A DNA stretch of 64,000 bases from Actinomycetota bacterium (GCA_020161755.1 JAIUOS010000012.1:48525-112524); one strand, 5' to 3'. Positions 8,090-16,814 are shown, counted from the stretch's first letter. The notes: generated by a model from the sequence alone, not told the origin. Program-made: numbers and translations.

Positions 8090-9385
8090 TCAGGCGTGGG
8101 TCAGGCGTGGGGTCAGGCAGGAGTCGAGGCGTTCGGCGTGGGCGCGGAAACGGTCGGCGAGCGGGTTGGCGACCCGCCGCAGGCCGTCCGGGGACTCCAC
8201 CAGGTCGAACAGTCCCATGGTGAGCAGGTGGTCGGCGCGCGGACGGTCGGTGTGGCGCCACGTCCATTCGTACATGTCGAACAGCGGCCACCACGTGTAG
8301 CCGACGACGGCGATCCCCGCGGAGCGCAGCCGTTCGACCGCGGCCAGCGACTCGTCCAGCCAGGCGATCCGCTCGGCGACGGTGCCGGTCACGCAGGTCT
8401 CGCTCACCATCACCGGTGCGCCGTAGCGGGTCGCGAACGACTCCAGCGCCTCGGTGAGGCCGCACGTGCCCCGGTCGACGGACGGACGCGGGTCCGCGAA
8501 CCCGCCACCGTGGCGCACCCCGGCCTCGAACAGCTCGGTGGAGTGGCGGGGGTAGTAGTTGACGCCCATCACGTCCGGCTGGGTCGCGTGCTCGACGAAC
8601 CACTGCAGCTCCCACTCCGGGACGGCCCGCGCGAGCAGCGGCCGCAGTGGGTGATCGGCGTCAACCCGACCGGTAACGAGGTCCTCGACCAGCAGCACCT
8701 GGTGGCGCAGCCGTTCGGCCTCGGCGTGGTGCTCGGGCGCCTCGGCGTCCCCGACGAAGGCCATCGCGGCCTCGACGTGGACGAAGGTCGCGCCGGCCTC
8801 GACCACGTCGGCGAGCACCTCCTGGGTGCGCACGAAGCCGCGGGCGAGGTTGGCCGCGATCCACGCGAACCCGTCCGGTCCGGTGAGGTACGGCGGCCAG
8901 TACCCGTACTCGCCGGCGAACAAGGCGTGGATGACCGGCTCGTTGACCGGTGTGAAGTCGCGGACGCGGTCGCCGTAGCGCGCGCCGAAACGGCCCGCGT
9001 ACTCCTCCACGTGCTGCGGGTAGTCACGGTTGGCGAACTGCCCCTCCAGCCAGGTCGGGGTGCCGTAGTGCACGAGGTCGACCACCGGGCGCAGCCCGGC
9101 GGCGAGCAGCGCGTCGACCGCGCGGTCGGTCCAGTCCCAGTCCCAGTGGCCGGGTTCGGGCGCCACCTTGTACCAGGGGACGCCCCAGCGCAGCAGTTCG
9201 GCGCCGACGCCGGCGGCGAGCGCGAAGTCGTCGGCGAAGCACCGGTAGTGCTCGGTCAGTGCGTACTCGTCGATCGCCCGCTCGCCGGCCACCGACTGCG
9301 GCACGAAGGTGTCCTCGATGCCCAGGCCGAGGTGGAGCCGTCCGTCCTCGAACCAGCGGGGCGTGCCCGCGTCCGCGGTGGTCAC
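8090..9385 (-). CDS. Family 1-like glycoside hydrolase
   Basis: The 431-residue protein looks like a divergent GH1/clan-A TIM-barrel hydrolase. It has an N-terminal barrel strand with FADDFALAAGVGAELLRWGVPW, the acid/base motif PVNEPV (E149), NYYPR, the nucleophile-like motif VMVSETCVTG (E329) and the late GYTWWPLFDMYEW that closes the GH1 active site. The canonical ITENG is replaced by VSETC, so specificity may differ from beta-glucosidases. The GTG start overlaps the permease stop (GTGA). Being encoded with GH51 and a CUT1 importer, it probably trims imported arabinose-decorated oligosaccharides or aryl glycosides; the exact substrate is unknown. Confidence 0.82.
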   Translation of the reverse strand: MTTADAGTPRWFEDGRLHLGLGIEDTFVPQSVAGERAIDEYALTEHYRCFADDFALAAGVGAELLRWGVPWYKVAPEPGHWDWDWTDRAVDALLAAGLRPVVDLVHYGTPTWLEGQFANRDYPQHVEEYAGRFGARYGDRVRDFTPVNEPVIHALFAGEYGYWPPYLTGPDGFAWIAANLARGFVRTQEVLADVVEAGATFVHVEAAMAFVGDAEAPEHHAEAERLRHQVLLVEDLVTGRVDADHPLRPLLARAVPEWELQWFVEHATQPDVMGVNYYPRHSTELFEAGVRHGGGFADPRPSVDRGTCGLTEALESFATRYGAPVMVSETCVTGTVAERIAWLDESLAAVERLRSAGIAVVGYTWWPLFDMYEWTWRHTDRPRADHLLTMGLFDLVESPDGLRRVANPLADRFRAHAERLDSCLTPRLTHA

Positions 9386-10266
9386 TTCAGCCCCGTGCTG
9401 GCGACCGACTCGATGAACCGGCGTTGCATGATCAGGAACATCACGGCCAGGGGCAGAACGGCGATCAGCGAGCCGGCCATCATCGTGCCGTAGGGGATGA
9501 TCCCGCTCGGCCCGGTGAGCAGAGTCAGGCCGGAGGTGATGGTGCCCATTTCGGGCGTGGTCGTGAACACCAGCGGCCACAGCAGGTCGTTCCAGTTGTT
9601 CACGAACGTGAAGATCGCCAGCGTCAGCAGCGACGGGACGGCGTTGGGCAGCACGATGCTGCGGAAGATCCGGAACTCGCCGGCGCCGTCGATCCGGGCG
9701 GCGTTGTCGAGGTCGCGAGGCAGCGAGACGAAGAACTGTCGCAGGAAGAAGATGCCGAAGGCGTCCGCGGCGCGGGGCACGATCAGGCCGGCGTAGGTGT
9801 TCACCCAGCCGAACTGGGCGACCAGTTGGTACACCGGGATCAGGGTGGCCTGGAACGGGATCATCAGGCTGGCGACGATCACGACGAGCAGGACGCGGTT
9901 GCCGCGGAAGTCGAGCCGCGCCAGCGCGTAGGCGGCCAGCGAGTCGAAGACCAGCGCGAACAGCGTGACGCCGCCGGCGAACAGCACGCTGTTGAGGAAC
10001 AGCCGGGCGAACGGCAGGTCGCTGAAGATCCGGGTGAAGTTGTCCAGCGTCCAGTCCGAGGGGAACAGGGTCGGCGGGTACTGGTTGATCTCGGCCGCAG
10101 GCTTGAACGCGGTCAACACGATGATGATCACCGGGAGCAGCACGAGCAGGGTGAGCACCAGCACGGCGGCGAACAGCAGCCACCGTTCGGCGGTCCGGCC
10201 GATCCGGCGGCGGCGCAGGGCCGCGGACGGAGTTGGAGCGCGGCCATCAGGAGTTGTCCTCCTCAC
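9382..10266 (-). CDS. Sugar ABC transporter permease, MalG type
   Basis: The 294-residue inner-membrane protein has six predicted membrane segments and the cytoplasmic EAA-type loop (ARIDGAG followed by IVLP) that contacts the ATPase, as in MalG/AraQ permeases of CUT1 importers. The start is GTG at 10266, overlapping the upstream permease gene by 20 bp. An ATG next to the upstream stop (10247) has a good GAGGAGG site but is in another frame, so initiation here is unusual. No ATPase gene is present in the operon; as in many actinobacteria, a shared MsiK-like ATPase encoded elsewhere presumably energises it. Confidence 0.9.
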   Translation of the reverse strand: MRRTTPDGRAPTPSAALRRRRIGRTAERWLLFAAVLVLTLLVLLPVIIIVLTAFKPAAEINQYPPTLFPSDWTLDNFTRIFSDLPFARLFLNSVLFAGGVTLFALVFDSLAAYALARLDFRGNRVLLVVIVASLMIPFQATLIPVYQLVAQFGWVNTYAGLIVPRAADAFGIFFLRQFFVSLPRDLDNAARIDGAGEFRIFRSIVLPNAVPSLLTLAIFTFVNNWNDLLWPLVFTTTPEMGTITSGLTLLTGPSGIIPYGTMMAGSLIAVLPLAVMFLIMQRRFIESVASTGLK

Positions 10267-11185
10267 GGCGTCCGAAGAACCGGAACTGGATGAGGCTCAA
10301 CACCAGGGTGGCCGCGAGCAGCACGTACGACAGTGCGGTCGCCAGCCCGAGGTTGAGCTTCTTGAAGCCCTCCTGGTAGACCTCCATGACCACCGTCTGG
10401 GTCGTGCGGTACGGACCGCCGCCGGTCATCACGTAGATCTGGTCGAAGGCCTGGAGCGCCGAGATCATCGCGAACACGACGACGAAGGCGAGGGTGTTGC
10501 TGAGCTGGGGCAGCGTGATGTGGAAGAACCGCCGCACCGGGCCGGCCCCGTCGACCTTGGCCGCCTCGTACAGCGATCCCGGGATCTCCTGGAGGCCGGC
10601 GATGAAGATCACCATGTAGAAACCGAAGCTCTTCCAGATCGCCACCAGCACCACGGTCGGCATCGCCAGGTTGGGGTCCTGGAGCACGTTGCCGAGCTGG
10701 ATGCCGAGGCCGCGGAGCCAATAGTTCAGCAGCCCGACCTGCGGGTCGAGCAGGTACGTCCAGGCGAACGCCGCGACCGCGAGCGAGACGATGAACGGCA
10801 GGAACAGCGCGGTGCGGAAGAAGCCGCGTCCGAGCAGCCGGGGGTGGCCCAGCAGCAGTGCGAGGGCGAGGGCCACGACGATCGCCGTCGGGGTGAACAT
10901 CACGGTGTAGACCGCGGTCGTGCCGAGCGTGGACAGGATCCGCGGGTCGGTGAAGACGCGGACGTAGTTGTCGAGGCCGACCCACTCCTCCACCCCGAAG
11001 CCGCTGGAGTTCGTGAACGAGAGCCGCAGCGCCGAGAGCATCGGCCAGGCCACGAACGCGAGCAGGATCACCAGCGCGGGCAGCAGGAACAGGATCGCGA
11101 TGGACGTCTGCCGGCCGGATCGCGGCCGGCCGCCGAGCGGCGCGGGCGGCCGGTAGCCCCGACCGGGCCGGGTGAGCGTGGTCAT
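10247..11185 (-). CDS. Sugar ABC transporter permease, MalF type
   Basis: The 312-residue protein is a MalF-type permease. It has a basic N-terminus (TRPGRGYRPP), about six membrane segments, and the EAAKVDGAG loop followed by ITLP. The ATG at 11185 is preceded by a clear GGAGG. It lies 53 bp after the binding-protein stop and overlaps the MalG partner. Together the two permeases form the channel of the importer for which the 12504 lipoprotein is the receptor. Substrate selection is probably an arabino-oligosaccharide, judged from the GH51 and GH1 genes downstream. Confidence 0.92.
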   Translation of the reverse strand: MTTLTRPGRGYRPPAPLGGRPRSGRQTSIAILFLLPALVILLAFVAWPMLSALRLSFTNSSGFGVEEWVGLDNYVRVFTDPRILSTLGTTAVYTVMFTPTAIVVALALALLLGHPRLLGRGFFRTALFLPFIVSLAVAAFAWTYLLDPQVGLLNYWLRGLGIQLGNVLQDPNLAMPTVVLVAIWKSFGFYMVIFIAGLQEIPGSLYEAAKVDGAGPVRRFFHITLPQLSNTLAFVVVFAMISALQAFDQIYVMTGGGPYRTTQTVVMEVYQEGFKKLNLGLATALSYVLLAATLVLSLIQFRFFGRREEDNS

Positions 11186-11238
11186 GGTTGCCTCCAGGGC
11201 CCGTGGCGGCCGGCGGTGCGGCCGCCACGGGAAACCGG

Positions 11239-12504
11239 CTAGTTGTCGAGGGCCTGTTGCACCTGCGTGGACGCCGTGGCCAGCAGGTCTGCCGGGACGC
11301 CGCCGGCCAGCGCCTTCTGGGTCGCCTCGTCCATGGCGGCGAGCACGTCGGTGCTGTTCGCCACCCCCGGCAGGAGCGGACGGGCGTCCGGCACCAGCTC
11401 GGTGAGGGTCGCGACGAGCGGGTTCGACGAGAGCGCCGACGCATCGATGTCGGTGCGCAGCGGAGGCCACCCCGACCCGAGCGACCACTCGGTGGCCACT
11501 TCACGAGTGAAGAAGTAGTCGAAGAACTTCTTCGCCGCCGCCTGCTTGGCCGGGTCGGCCTGCGAGGTCACCGCCGCCGAGATCCCGATCGCCGAGGCCG
11601 CCGACCCCTTCGGGCCGGCCGGGATGGCCGCGACGCCGTAGTCGATCTTGTTCTCGGTCGCGACGGACGCCATCCAGGGACCGCCGACCTCCATGGCCGC
11701 CTTGCCCGAGGAGAACAGCTTGTCCGACGCCACGCCGTCCAGGCCGGTCGGGGAGATCTTGTCGTTCTTGACCGCGTTCGCCCAGTAGGTGAGCGTCTCC
11801 ACGTTCTCCGCCGAGTTCAGCACCGACGTCGAGCCGTCGACGAGGCCGCCGCCGTTGCCGTAGAACAGGCTCGGCCAGACGCCGTTGCCCACGGTGCCGT
11901 GGTCTGGCAGGGCCAACCCGTACTGCTCGGGGGTGCCGTCGCCGTTCTTGTCGACGGTGAGCTTCTTCGACGCGGCCACCCACTCGTCCCAGGTGGTCGG
12001 GAAGGAGGCGACGCCGGCCTTCTCGAACAGGGTCTTGTTGTAGATCACCGACAGCGGCACGAAGCCGGTCGGGACGCCGTAGTAGGAGCCGTTGACCTTC
12101 TCCATCTCGACCGCCGCCGGACGCAGTGCCGCACTCCTGGTCGCATCGGAGGCGTAGAAGTCGTCCAGCTTCGCGAACGCACCCTTGGCCGCGTAGACCG
12201 GCAGGTTCTCCGCCGGCATCGCCACGATGTCGGGGCCCTGCTTGGCGGTGAGGGCCGGGAGGAGGGTGTCCCCGATCACCGCCCAGGTCTTGGTGGTGGT
12301 GTTGATCGTGATCCCGGTCTGGGACTTGTTGAAGTCCTCGACGATCTTGTCCAGGACCTTGCCGTCCGCCTCGGTGTACCCGTGCCAGAAGGTCAGCGTG
12401 ACCGGGCCGGATGAGGTGGGCGTCGTCCCCGTCGACGCCGAGCAGCCGGCCAGCGCGAGCGAGGCGCTGAGACCGACGGCCAGCGTCGCCAGCAGTTTCT
12501 TCAT
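11239..12504 (-). CDS. Sugar-binding lipoprotein of an ABC importer
   Basis: The 421-residue extracytoplasmic solute-binding protein begins with a lipoprotein signal (MKKLLATLAVGL, lipobox LAGC at about 24-27), then a Ser/Thr-rich linker and the family 1 fold (LTFWHGYTEADGKVLDKIVEDF, later GKAAMEVGGPW). The start at 12504 is chosen because GGGAGGC precedes this ATG and the signal peptide begins there. It is the first gene of a five-gene operon (binding protein, two permeases, GH1, GH51). Its promoter region holds a LacI-type inverted repeat at 12546-12577. Confidence 0.93.
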   Translation of the reverse strand: MKKLLATLAVGLSASLALAGCSASTGTTPTSSGPVTLTFWHGYTEADGKVLDKIVEDFNKSQTGITINTTTKTWAVIGDTLLPALTAKQGPDIVAMPAENLPVYAAKGAFAKLDDFYASDATRSAALRPAAVEMEKVNGSYYGVPTGFVPLSVIYNKTLFEKAGVASFPTTWDEWVAASKKLTVDKNGDGTPEQYGLALPDHGTVGNGVWPSLFYGNGGGLVDGSTSVLNSAENVETLTYWANAVKNDKISPTGLDGVASDKLFSSGKAAMEVGGPWMASVATENKIDYGVAAIPAGPKGSAASAIGISAAVTSQADPAKQAAAKKFFDYFFTREVATEWSLGSGWPPLRTDIDASALSSNPLVATLTELVPDARPLLPGVANSTDVLAAMDEATQKALAGGVPADLLATASTQVQQALDN

Positions 12505-12545
12505 TGAAGCCTCCCGTGGCCCGGAGGAACCGAGCCGAATTCTGG

Positions 12546-12577
12546 TTCTACAACGATGCATTTGCAACGTTGTAGAA
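12546..12577. promoter_or_regulatory. LacI-type operator of the arabinoside operon
   Basis: Inverted arms TTCTACAACG (12546-12555) and CGTTGTAGAA (12568-12577) are perfect over 10 bp, with a 12-bp spacer. They lie 42-73 bp upstream of the binding-protein start on the minus strand. The half-site CGTTGTAGA is the one found before the LacI gene at 5415-5430, so both promoters are probably bound by the same LacI protein. Confidence 0.7.
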
Positions 12578-12700
12578 GGAGTCTACGCACGTCTCCTGGG
12601 GCCCGTCAACGGGTCGGAACCAGGCCGTCGACACCCAGCCGCGCCGAGGCGTTCCGCAGGGGCTAGAGTGCCGATCGACGCATCACGACAAGGAGGCCCG

Positions 12701-13414
12701 ATGCCGACTCCCCACATCTCCGCAGCCGAGGGCGAGATCGCCCCGCTGGTGCTGATGCCCGGCGACCCGAAGCGCGCCGCGCGCATCGCCACCGACTTCC
12801 TGACCGACGCCACGCTGGTCTCCGACGTGCGCGGGATCGGCTGCTACACCGGTACCTACCAGGGCCATCCGATGTCGGTGATGGCCTCGGGCATGGGCCT
12901 GCCGTCGATCAGCATCTACGCCACCGAGCTGTACCGCTTCTACGGGGTCCGCCGGATCATCCGCGTCGGCACCTGCGGCGCGCTGCCCCCGGCCGTCAAA
13001 GTGCGGGACGTGATCATCGCCACCGCCGCGCACACCAACTCCTCGGTGTCGCAGATGCTGGTGCCCGGGCTCACCCTGTCGCTCGCGCCGAGCTACCCGC
13101 TGCTGCGGGCCGCCGCGGACGCCGCGCAGTCGGTGACCGAGGTCGGCGTCCACATCGGCCCGATCCTCGCCAGCGACCACTTCTACGAATGGGGCCCGAA
13201 CGCGATTCCCGAGCTGACCAGGCTCGGCACCCTCGCGGTCGAGATGGAGTCCGCCGGCCTCTACGCCGTCGCGATGGCACAGGGCGGCGAGGCGCTGACC
13301 GTGCTCACCGCGTCCGACCACCTCATGGACCCGTCGCAGGACATGACGCCGGAGGAGCGTGAGACCTCCTACCGCGCGATGGTCACGATTGCCGCCGAGG
13401 CCCTCATCTCCTGA
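12701..13414 (+). CDS. deoD: Purine nucleoside phosphorylase, DeoD type
   Basis: The 237-residue protein has the length and motifs of hexameric DeoD-type phosphorylases: the phosphate-binding GDPKRA, ASGMGLPSISIYATEL, RVGTCGAL, the ribose-contacting VEMESAG and the base-contacting TASDHL with its catalytic Asp. It cleaves purine (deoxy)nucleosides with phosphate to base and (deoxy)ribose-1-phosphate in the cytoplasm. AAGGAGG lies 5 bp before the ATG. It stands alone on the plus strand, convergent with the amidohydrolase gene only 6 bp away, and functionally joins the nucleoside island that follows. Confidence 0.93.
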   Translation: MPTPHISAAEGEIAPLVLMPGDPKRAARIATDFLTDATLVSDVRGIGCYTGTYQGHPMSVMASGMGLPSISIYATELYRFYGVRRIIRVGTCGALPPAVKVRDVIIATAAHTNSSVSQMLVPGLTLSLAPSYPLLRAAADAAQSVTEVGVHIGPILASDHFYEWGPNAIPELTRLGTLAVEMESAGLYAVAMAQGGEALTVLTASDHLMDPSQDMTPEERETSYRAMVTIAAEALIS

Positions 13415-13420
13415 GCGGGC

Positions 13421-14602
13421 TCAGCAGAACGCGCCGCGGGACACGACCTCCAGGTCGCCGTCGAGCACCCGGAGGTCCTCCCACGGCGCGGCGTCGGTGA
13501 CCACGAAGTCGGCCGCCAGGCCGACCGCCACCCGGCCGACCCGCTCGCCCAGCCCGATCGCCGCGGCCGCGCGCGACGTGGCCGCGGCGAGGGTGCGGAC
13601 GGCGTCCCAGCCGAACACGCGGCTCATCGCCTGGAGTTCGAGCGACTGCTCGCCGTGGCGGACGAAGTAGCCGCTGGCGTCGGTGCCCAGCACGAAGTCG
13701 ACACCGCGCCGGGCGGCGTCCGCGAACCGCTCGTCCCGGGACGTGACCAGCTCGGCGGCGATCGCCGTGGCCTCCGGCGACGAGCCGAACCGGCCGGCCG
13801 CGATCAGGTCGTTGATCAGCAGGGTCGGGGCCACCGGGATGCCCCGCGCCGCGAGTTCGTCGGCCTGCGCGGGCGTCAGCTGCGAGGCGTGCTCGAGCGA
13901 GTCGACCCCCAGCTCGAGCGCGATCGCGATGCCCTCGGCGGAGTGCGCGTGGCAGGCCACCGGCATGCCCAGCGCGTGCGCCTCGTCGACGGTCGCGGCC
14001 AACTCGGCCCGGGTCTGGTTGCGCCAGCCCACCTGGTCGCCGATCGAGAGGACACCGCCGGAGGTGTAGATCTTGATCGCGTGCAGGCCGTCGCGGGCCC
14101 ACGTGCGGACGAGCTTGCGGCACTCATCGGGGCTGTCGGCCACCGGCGGACGGTCGGCGACCGCGGGCGGGGTGAACAGGTCGCCGTGGCCGGCGGTCAT
14201 CCCGACCGGACCGCCGACGAGCACCCGGGGGCCGGGCAGCAGGCCCGCGTCGAACGCCCGCGCCACCGCCACCTGGACGCGGTCGCCGGACAACTCGCGC
14301 AGCGTGGTGACCCCGCGGCGCAGCGCCTGCCGGCAGTTGGCCGCGACGTGCAGCGTCTGCTCCTCACGGGTGGTGACCAGCGGCCAGGTGAACCCGTCCA
14401 CCCGCGTCTTGTCAGCACCGGCGAAGCCGAGCAGGTGCACGTGGGTGTCCACCAGGCCCGGCACCAGGTAGCGGCGCGGCCCGTCCGGGGCCTGATCCGG
14501 CGCCAGCTCGGCGACCTCCTCGATCACGCCGTCGCGCCAGCGCACCCGGCACAGCCCGCGCACCCGCTCCCCGTCGAAGACCTCGGCGACCAGTTCACCC
14601 AT
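13421..14602 (-). CDS. Amidohydrolase-superfamily metal hydrolase
   Basis: The 393-residue protein has the amidohydrolase metal-site pattern: LVPGLVDTHVHL (HxH, about 52-54), KIYTSGG, ACHAHS, SLEHAS and LGTDASG (final Asp). An N-terminal and C-terminal beta-sandwich frames the barrel, closing with VGRVAVGLAADFVV. It resembles imidazolonepropionase-like or cyclic-amide hydrolases rather than a recognisable adenosine or guanine deaminase. It overlaps the end of the LacI gene by 8 bp and so is co-transcribed with it. Position next to PNP and the nucleoside operon suggests a purine- or base-derived substrate, which is inferred. Confidence 0.83.
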   Translation of the reverse strand: MGELVAEVFDGERVRGLCRVRWRDGVIEEVAELAPDQAPDGPRRYLVPGLVDTHVHLLGFAGADKTRVDGFTWPLVTTREEQTLHVAANCRQALRRGVTTLRELSGDRVQVAVARAFDAGLLPGPRVLVGGPVGMTAGHGDLFTPPAVADRPPVADSPDECRKLVRTWARDGLHAIKIYTSGGVLSIGDQVGWRNQTRAELAATVDEAHALGMPVACHAHSAEGIAIALELGVDSLEHASQLTPAQADELAARGIPVAPTLLINDLIAAGRFGSSPEATAIAAELVTSRDERFADAARRGVDFVLGTDASGYFVRHGEQSLELQAMSRVFGWDAVRTLAAATSRAAAAIGLGERVGRVAVGLAADFVVTDAAPWEDLRVLDGDLEVVSRGAFC

Positions 14603-15611
14603 GCCGCGGCGCCTTCGGGCTCGACTCCCGCACCACCAGGGACGGCGCGAGCACGCTGCGACTGGACGGGCGCGAGGGGTCCTCGGCGCGCGCGTCCAGC
14701 AACCGCAGGGCCTCCTGCGCCTGCTCGGCCATGGCCTGCCGCACCGAGGTCAGCGGCGGGTAGGTGATCTGGTCGAGCGGCAGGTCGTCGAAGCCGACCA
14801 CCCGCACCCGCTCGGGCACCGCCACGTTCGCCTGGTGCAGCTGGTTCAGCACGCCGCAGGCGACGATGTCGGCGCTGCAGACCACGGCGTCCGGCAGTTC
14901 GGCGTCGAGCAGCCGCCGGGCGGCCGTCTCGCCCCAGGTGAACGAGTACTCGCCGAGTTCCTCCGCGACCACGCGCAGCCGGTGCCGGGCGGCCTGCGCC
15001 CGGAACGCCTGGAGCCGGCCGGTGGCCGTGCTGGTCGCGGTGCGCGCCCCGACGAAGGCCATCGACCGCACTCCGGCGGCCTGGAGGTGGTCGACGACCA
15101 GGCGCATGCCCTCGGCGTTGTCGGTGCCCACGTAGTCGAGCCCGGCGCCCTCGACCCAGCGGTCGATCAGCACGGTCGGCACCCGGTCTGCCGCGCGCTG
15201 GATCGCCGGGAGCGAATCGGCGCCGCCCGCGGGCACGACCACCAGGCCGTCCACCATCCGCGACACCAGCAGGTCGACCCGGTGGGCCTCGATCTCGACC
15301 GAGTCCCGCGAGTCGCACACCATCAACGACCGGTCGGACGCGGCGAGCACGGCCTCCATCACGTCGACCACCGCCATGAAGTACGGGTTGTTCACGGCCG
15401 GCACCACGATGCCCACCGTGTCGGTGCGCTGCGTCCGCAGGGCGCGAGCCAGCGCGTTCGCCGACCAGCCGAGTTCCTCGCTCGCCCGGAACACCTTCCG
15501 CTTGACCTCGGCACTGACCGGGACGCTGCCCGACAGCGCACGCGACGCGGTGGCCGGCGACACGCCGGCGAGCTTGGCCACGTCGCGGACGGTGACGCGT
15601 CGCTGCTCCAT
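14595..15611 (-). CDS. LacI-family regulator of the nucleoside operon
   Basis: The 338-residue LacI regulator has the HTH VTVRDVAKLAGVSPATASRA, the hinge region near LARALRTQRTDTVG, and an effector domain ending with GFDDLPLDQITYPPLTSVRQ. The ATG at 15611 is chosen because GAGGAG lies 9 bp upstream and the HTH begins immediately; an in-frame GTG at 15641 would put the start inside the palindromic operator at 15627-15640. It is divergent from the ribokinase gene, with a second similar operator there. It likely represses itself, the amidohydrolase and the ribokinase/BMP/nucleoside hydrolase operon in response to a nucleoside or ribose. Confidence 0.9.
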   Translation of the reverse strand: MEQRRVTVRDVAKLAGVSPATASRALSGSVPVSAEVKRKVFRASEELGWSANALARALRTQRTDTVGIVVPAVNNPYFMAVVDVMEAVLAASDRSLMVCDSRDSVEIEAHRVDLLVSRMVDGLVVVPAGGADSLPAIQRAADRVPTVLIDRWVEGAGLDYVGTDNAEGMRLVVDHLQAAGVRSMAFVGARTATSTATGRLQAFRAQAARHRLRVVAEELGEYSFTWGETAARRLLDAELPDAVVCSADIVACGVLNQLHQANVAVPERVRVVGFDDLPLDQITYPPLTSVRQAMAEQAQEALRLLDARAEDPSRPSSRSVLAPSLVVRESSPKAPRHG

Positions 15612-15626
15612 CTTCAGGGTCTCCTC

Positions 15627-15640
15627 TGCAACCGTTTTCA
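15627..15640. promoter_or_regulatory. LacI/CcpA-like operator before the second lacI gene
   Basis: TGCAACCGTTTTCA (reverse complement TGAAAACGGTTGCA) follows the LacI-family operator pattern TG-N4-CG-N4-CA with a central CG. It sits 16-29 bp upstream of the chosen LacI start and suggests autoregulation. Confidence 0.6.
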
Positions 15641-15770
15641 CGCGTGACCTGCCGAGGTTTGCACCCAGCTGGCCCGACGATCCACGCTCAGGAACACCGT
15701 CTCATTGCGATAACGGTCTGCGCAAGACCCTTGACACGCGCGTCGGCATGGCGTTGAATCTGGCAAAGCA

Positions 15771-15784
15771 TGAATCCGATTTCA
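15771..15784. promoter_or_regulatory. LacI/CcpA-like operator before ribokinase, with promoter
   Basis: TGAATCCGATTTCA is an imperfect palindrome with the same geometry as the 15627 site. A candidate promoter lies just upstream: TTGACA at 15731-15736, then 17 bp, then a TTGAAT-like -10 at 15754-15759. The operator would overlap the start of transcription of the nucleoside operon. Confidence 0.6.
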
Positions 15785-15801
15785 TGGCGATGCGGGGGGC
15801 A

Positions 15802-16764
15802 ATGATGCTGGCAGGAACAACGACGGCGCCAGACGTCGTCGTCGTCGGGAGCGCCAACGTCGACCTCGTCGTCACCATGGCCAACCTGCCCGCGCCGGGC
15901 GAGACCGTCCTTGCCCACGAGAGCCGCCTGCTCCCCGGGGGCAAGGGCAGCAACCAGGCCATCGCCGCCGCTCGTCTCGGCCGCCACGTGGCGATGATCG
16001 GACGCACCGGGCGCGACACCGGCGGCGACCTGCTCCGCAGCAGCCTCAGCCGCGAGAACATCGACCTCACCAGCTTCCTGGCCGTCGACGACACCCCGTC
16101 CGGGCAGGCCCTCGTGCTGGTCGACGACAGCGCCGAGAACTCGATCGTGGTGATCCCCGGCGCCAACGCGCTGGTCTCCGCCGAGACCGTCGACGAGGCC
16201 GCCGAGCTGATCGCCGACGCCACCGTCGTCGTCGCGCAGCTCGAGGTCCCGGTCGCCGCGATCGTGGCCGCCGCCCGGCTCAGCCGCGGCACCTTCGTCC
16301 TGAACGCCGCCCCCGCCCAGACCCTCCCGTCCGAACTCCTCGCCGAGGTCGACGTGCTCGTGGTCAACCAGACCGAGTTCACCGTCGTCATCGGCGGCGA
16401 CGCGGACGCCGACCCGGCCACCGTGACCGCGCTGCTGCGCGGCGAGGGCCTCCCGCGGCGCATCGTGATCACCCGTGGGGCGGCTGGCGCCCGGGTCTGG
16501 GACGACGGCACCCTGACCGACGTGCCCGCCCCCAAGGTGAAGGTCGTCGACACCACCGGCGCCGGCGACACCTTCGTCGGTGCCCTCGCCGACGCCCTCG
16601 CCCGGGGCAACCAACTCCTGGACGCCGCCCAGTGGGCCGTCCACGCCGCGTCGCTGGCCACCCAGGCCCTCGGCGCCACCGGCGGCATGCCGTCCGCCGA
16701 CTCCGTCCACGCCGCGATCGAGTCCCTCGACCGGCCCGTCCCGGCTAGCGCGCGGCAGGGCTAG
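15802..16764 (+). CDS. rbsK: Ribokinase
   Basis: The 320-residue PfkB kinase has typical ribokinase signatures: VVGSANVDLVVTMANLPAPG at the N-terminus, PGGKGSNQAIAAARLG, VNQTE, and DTTGAGDTFVGAL with the catalytic Asp. It converts D-ribose to ribose-5-phosphate. Two adjacent ATGs (15802 and 15805) follow a GGGGGG stretch; either may be used. It begins the plus-strand operon and is 50 bp before the BMP lipoprotein gene. With four nucleoside hydrolases downstream, its role is to trap the ribose they release. Confidence 0.9.
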   Translation: MMLAGTTTAPDVVVVGSANVDLVVTMANLPAPGETVLAHESRLLPGGKGSNQAIAAARLGRHVAMIGRTGRDTGGDLLRSSLSRENIDLTSFLAVDDTPSGQALVLVDDSAENSIVVIPGANALVSAETVDEAAELIADATVVVAQLEVPVAAIVAAARLSRGTFVLNAAPAQTLPSELLAEVDVLVVNQTEFTVVIGGDADADPATVTALLRGEGLPRRIVITRGAAGARVWDDGTLTDVPAPKVKVVDTTGAGDTFVGALADALARGNQLLDAAQWAVHAASLATQALGATGGMPSADSVHAAIESLDRPVPASARQG

Positions 16765-16814
16765 CCAGCCAAACCCGGGTCACCCGACCCGCCAACCGTG
16801 CGAAGGAGCACACC

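Noticed and set aside
9382..12504. A missing ATPase as evidence that the CUT1 importers are broken
   Set aside because: All three CUT1 operons in the window lack an ATPase. Actinobacteria commonly share one MsiK-type ATPase encoded elsewhere, so absence is normal.
12227..12700. Upstream extension of the purine nucleoside phosphorylase frame
   Set aside because: It runs antisense to the binding-protein gene and through the LacI operator. AAGGAGG and the family N-terminus fix the start at 12701.
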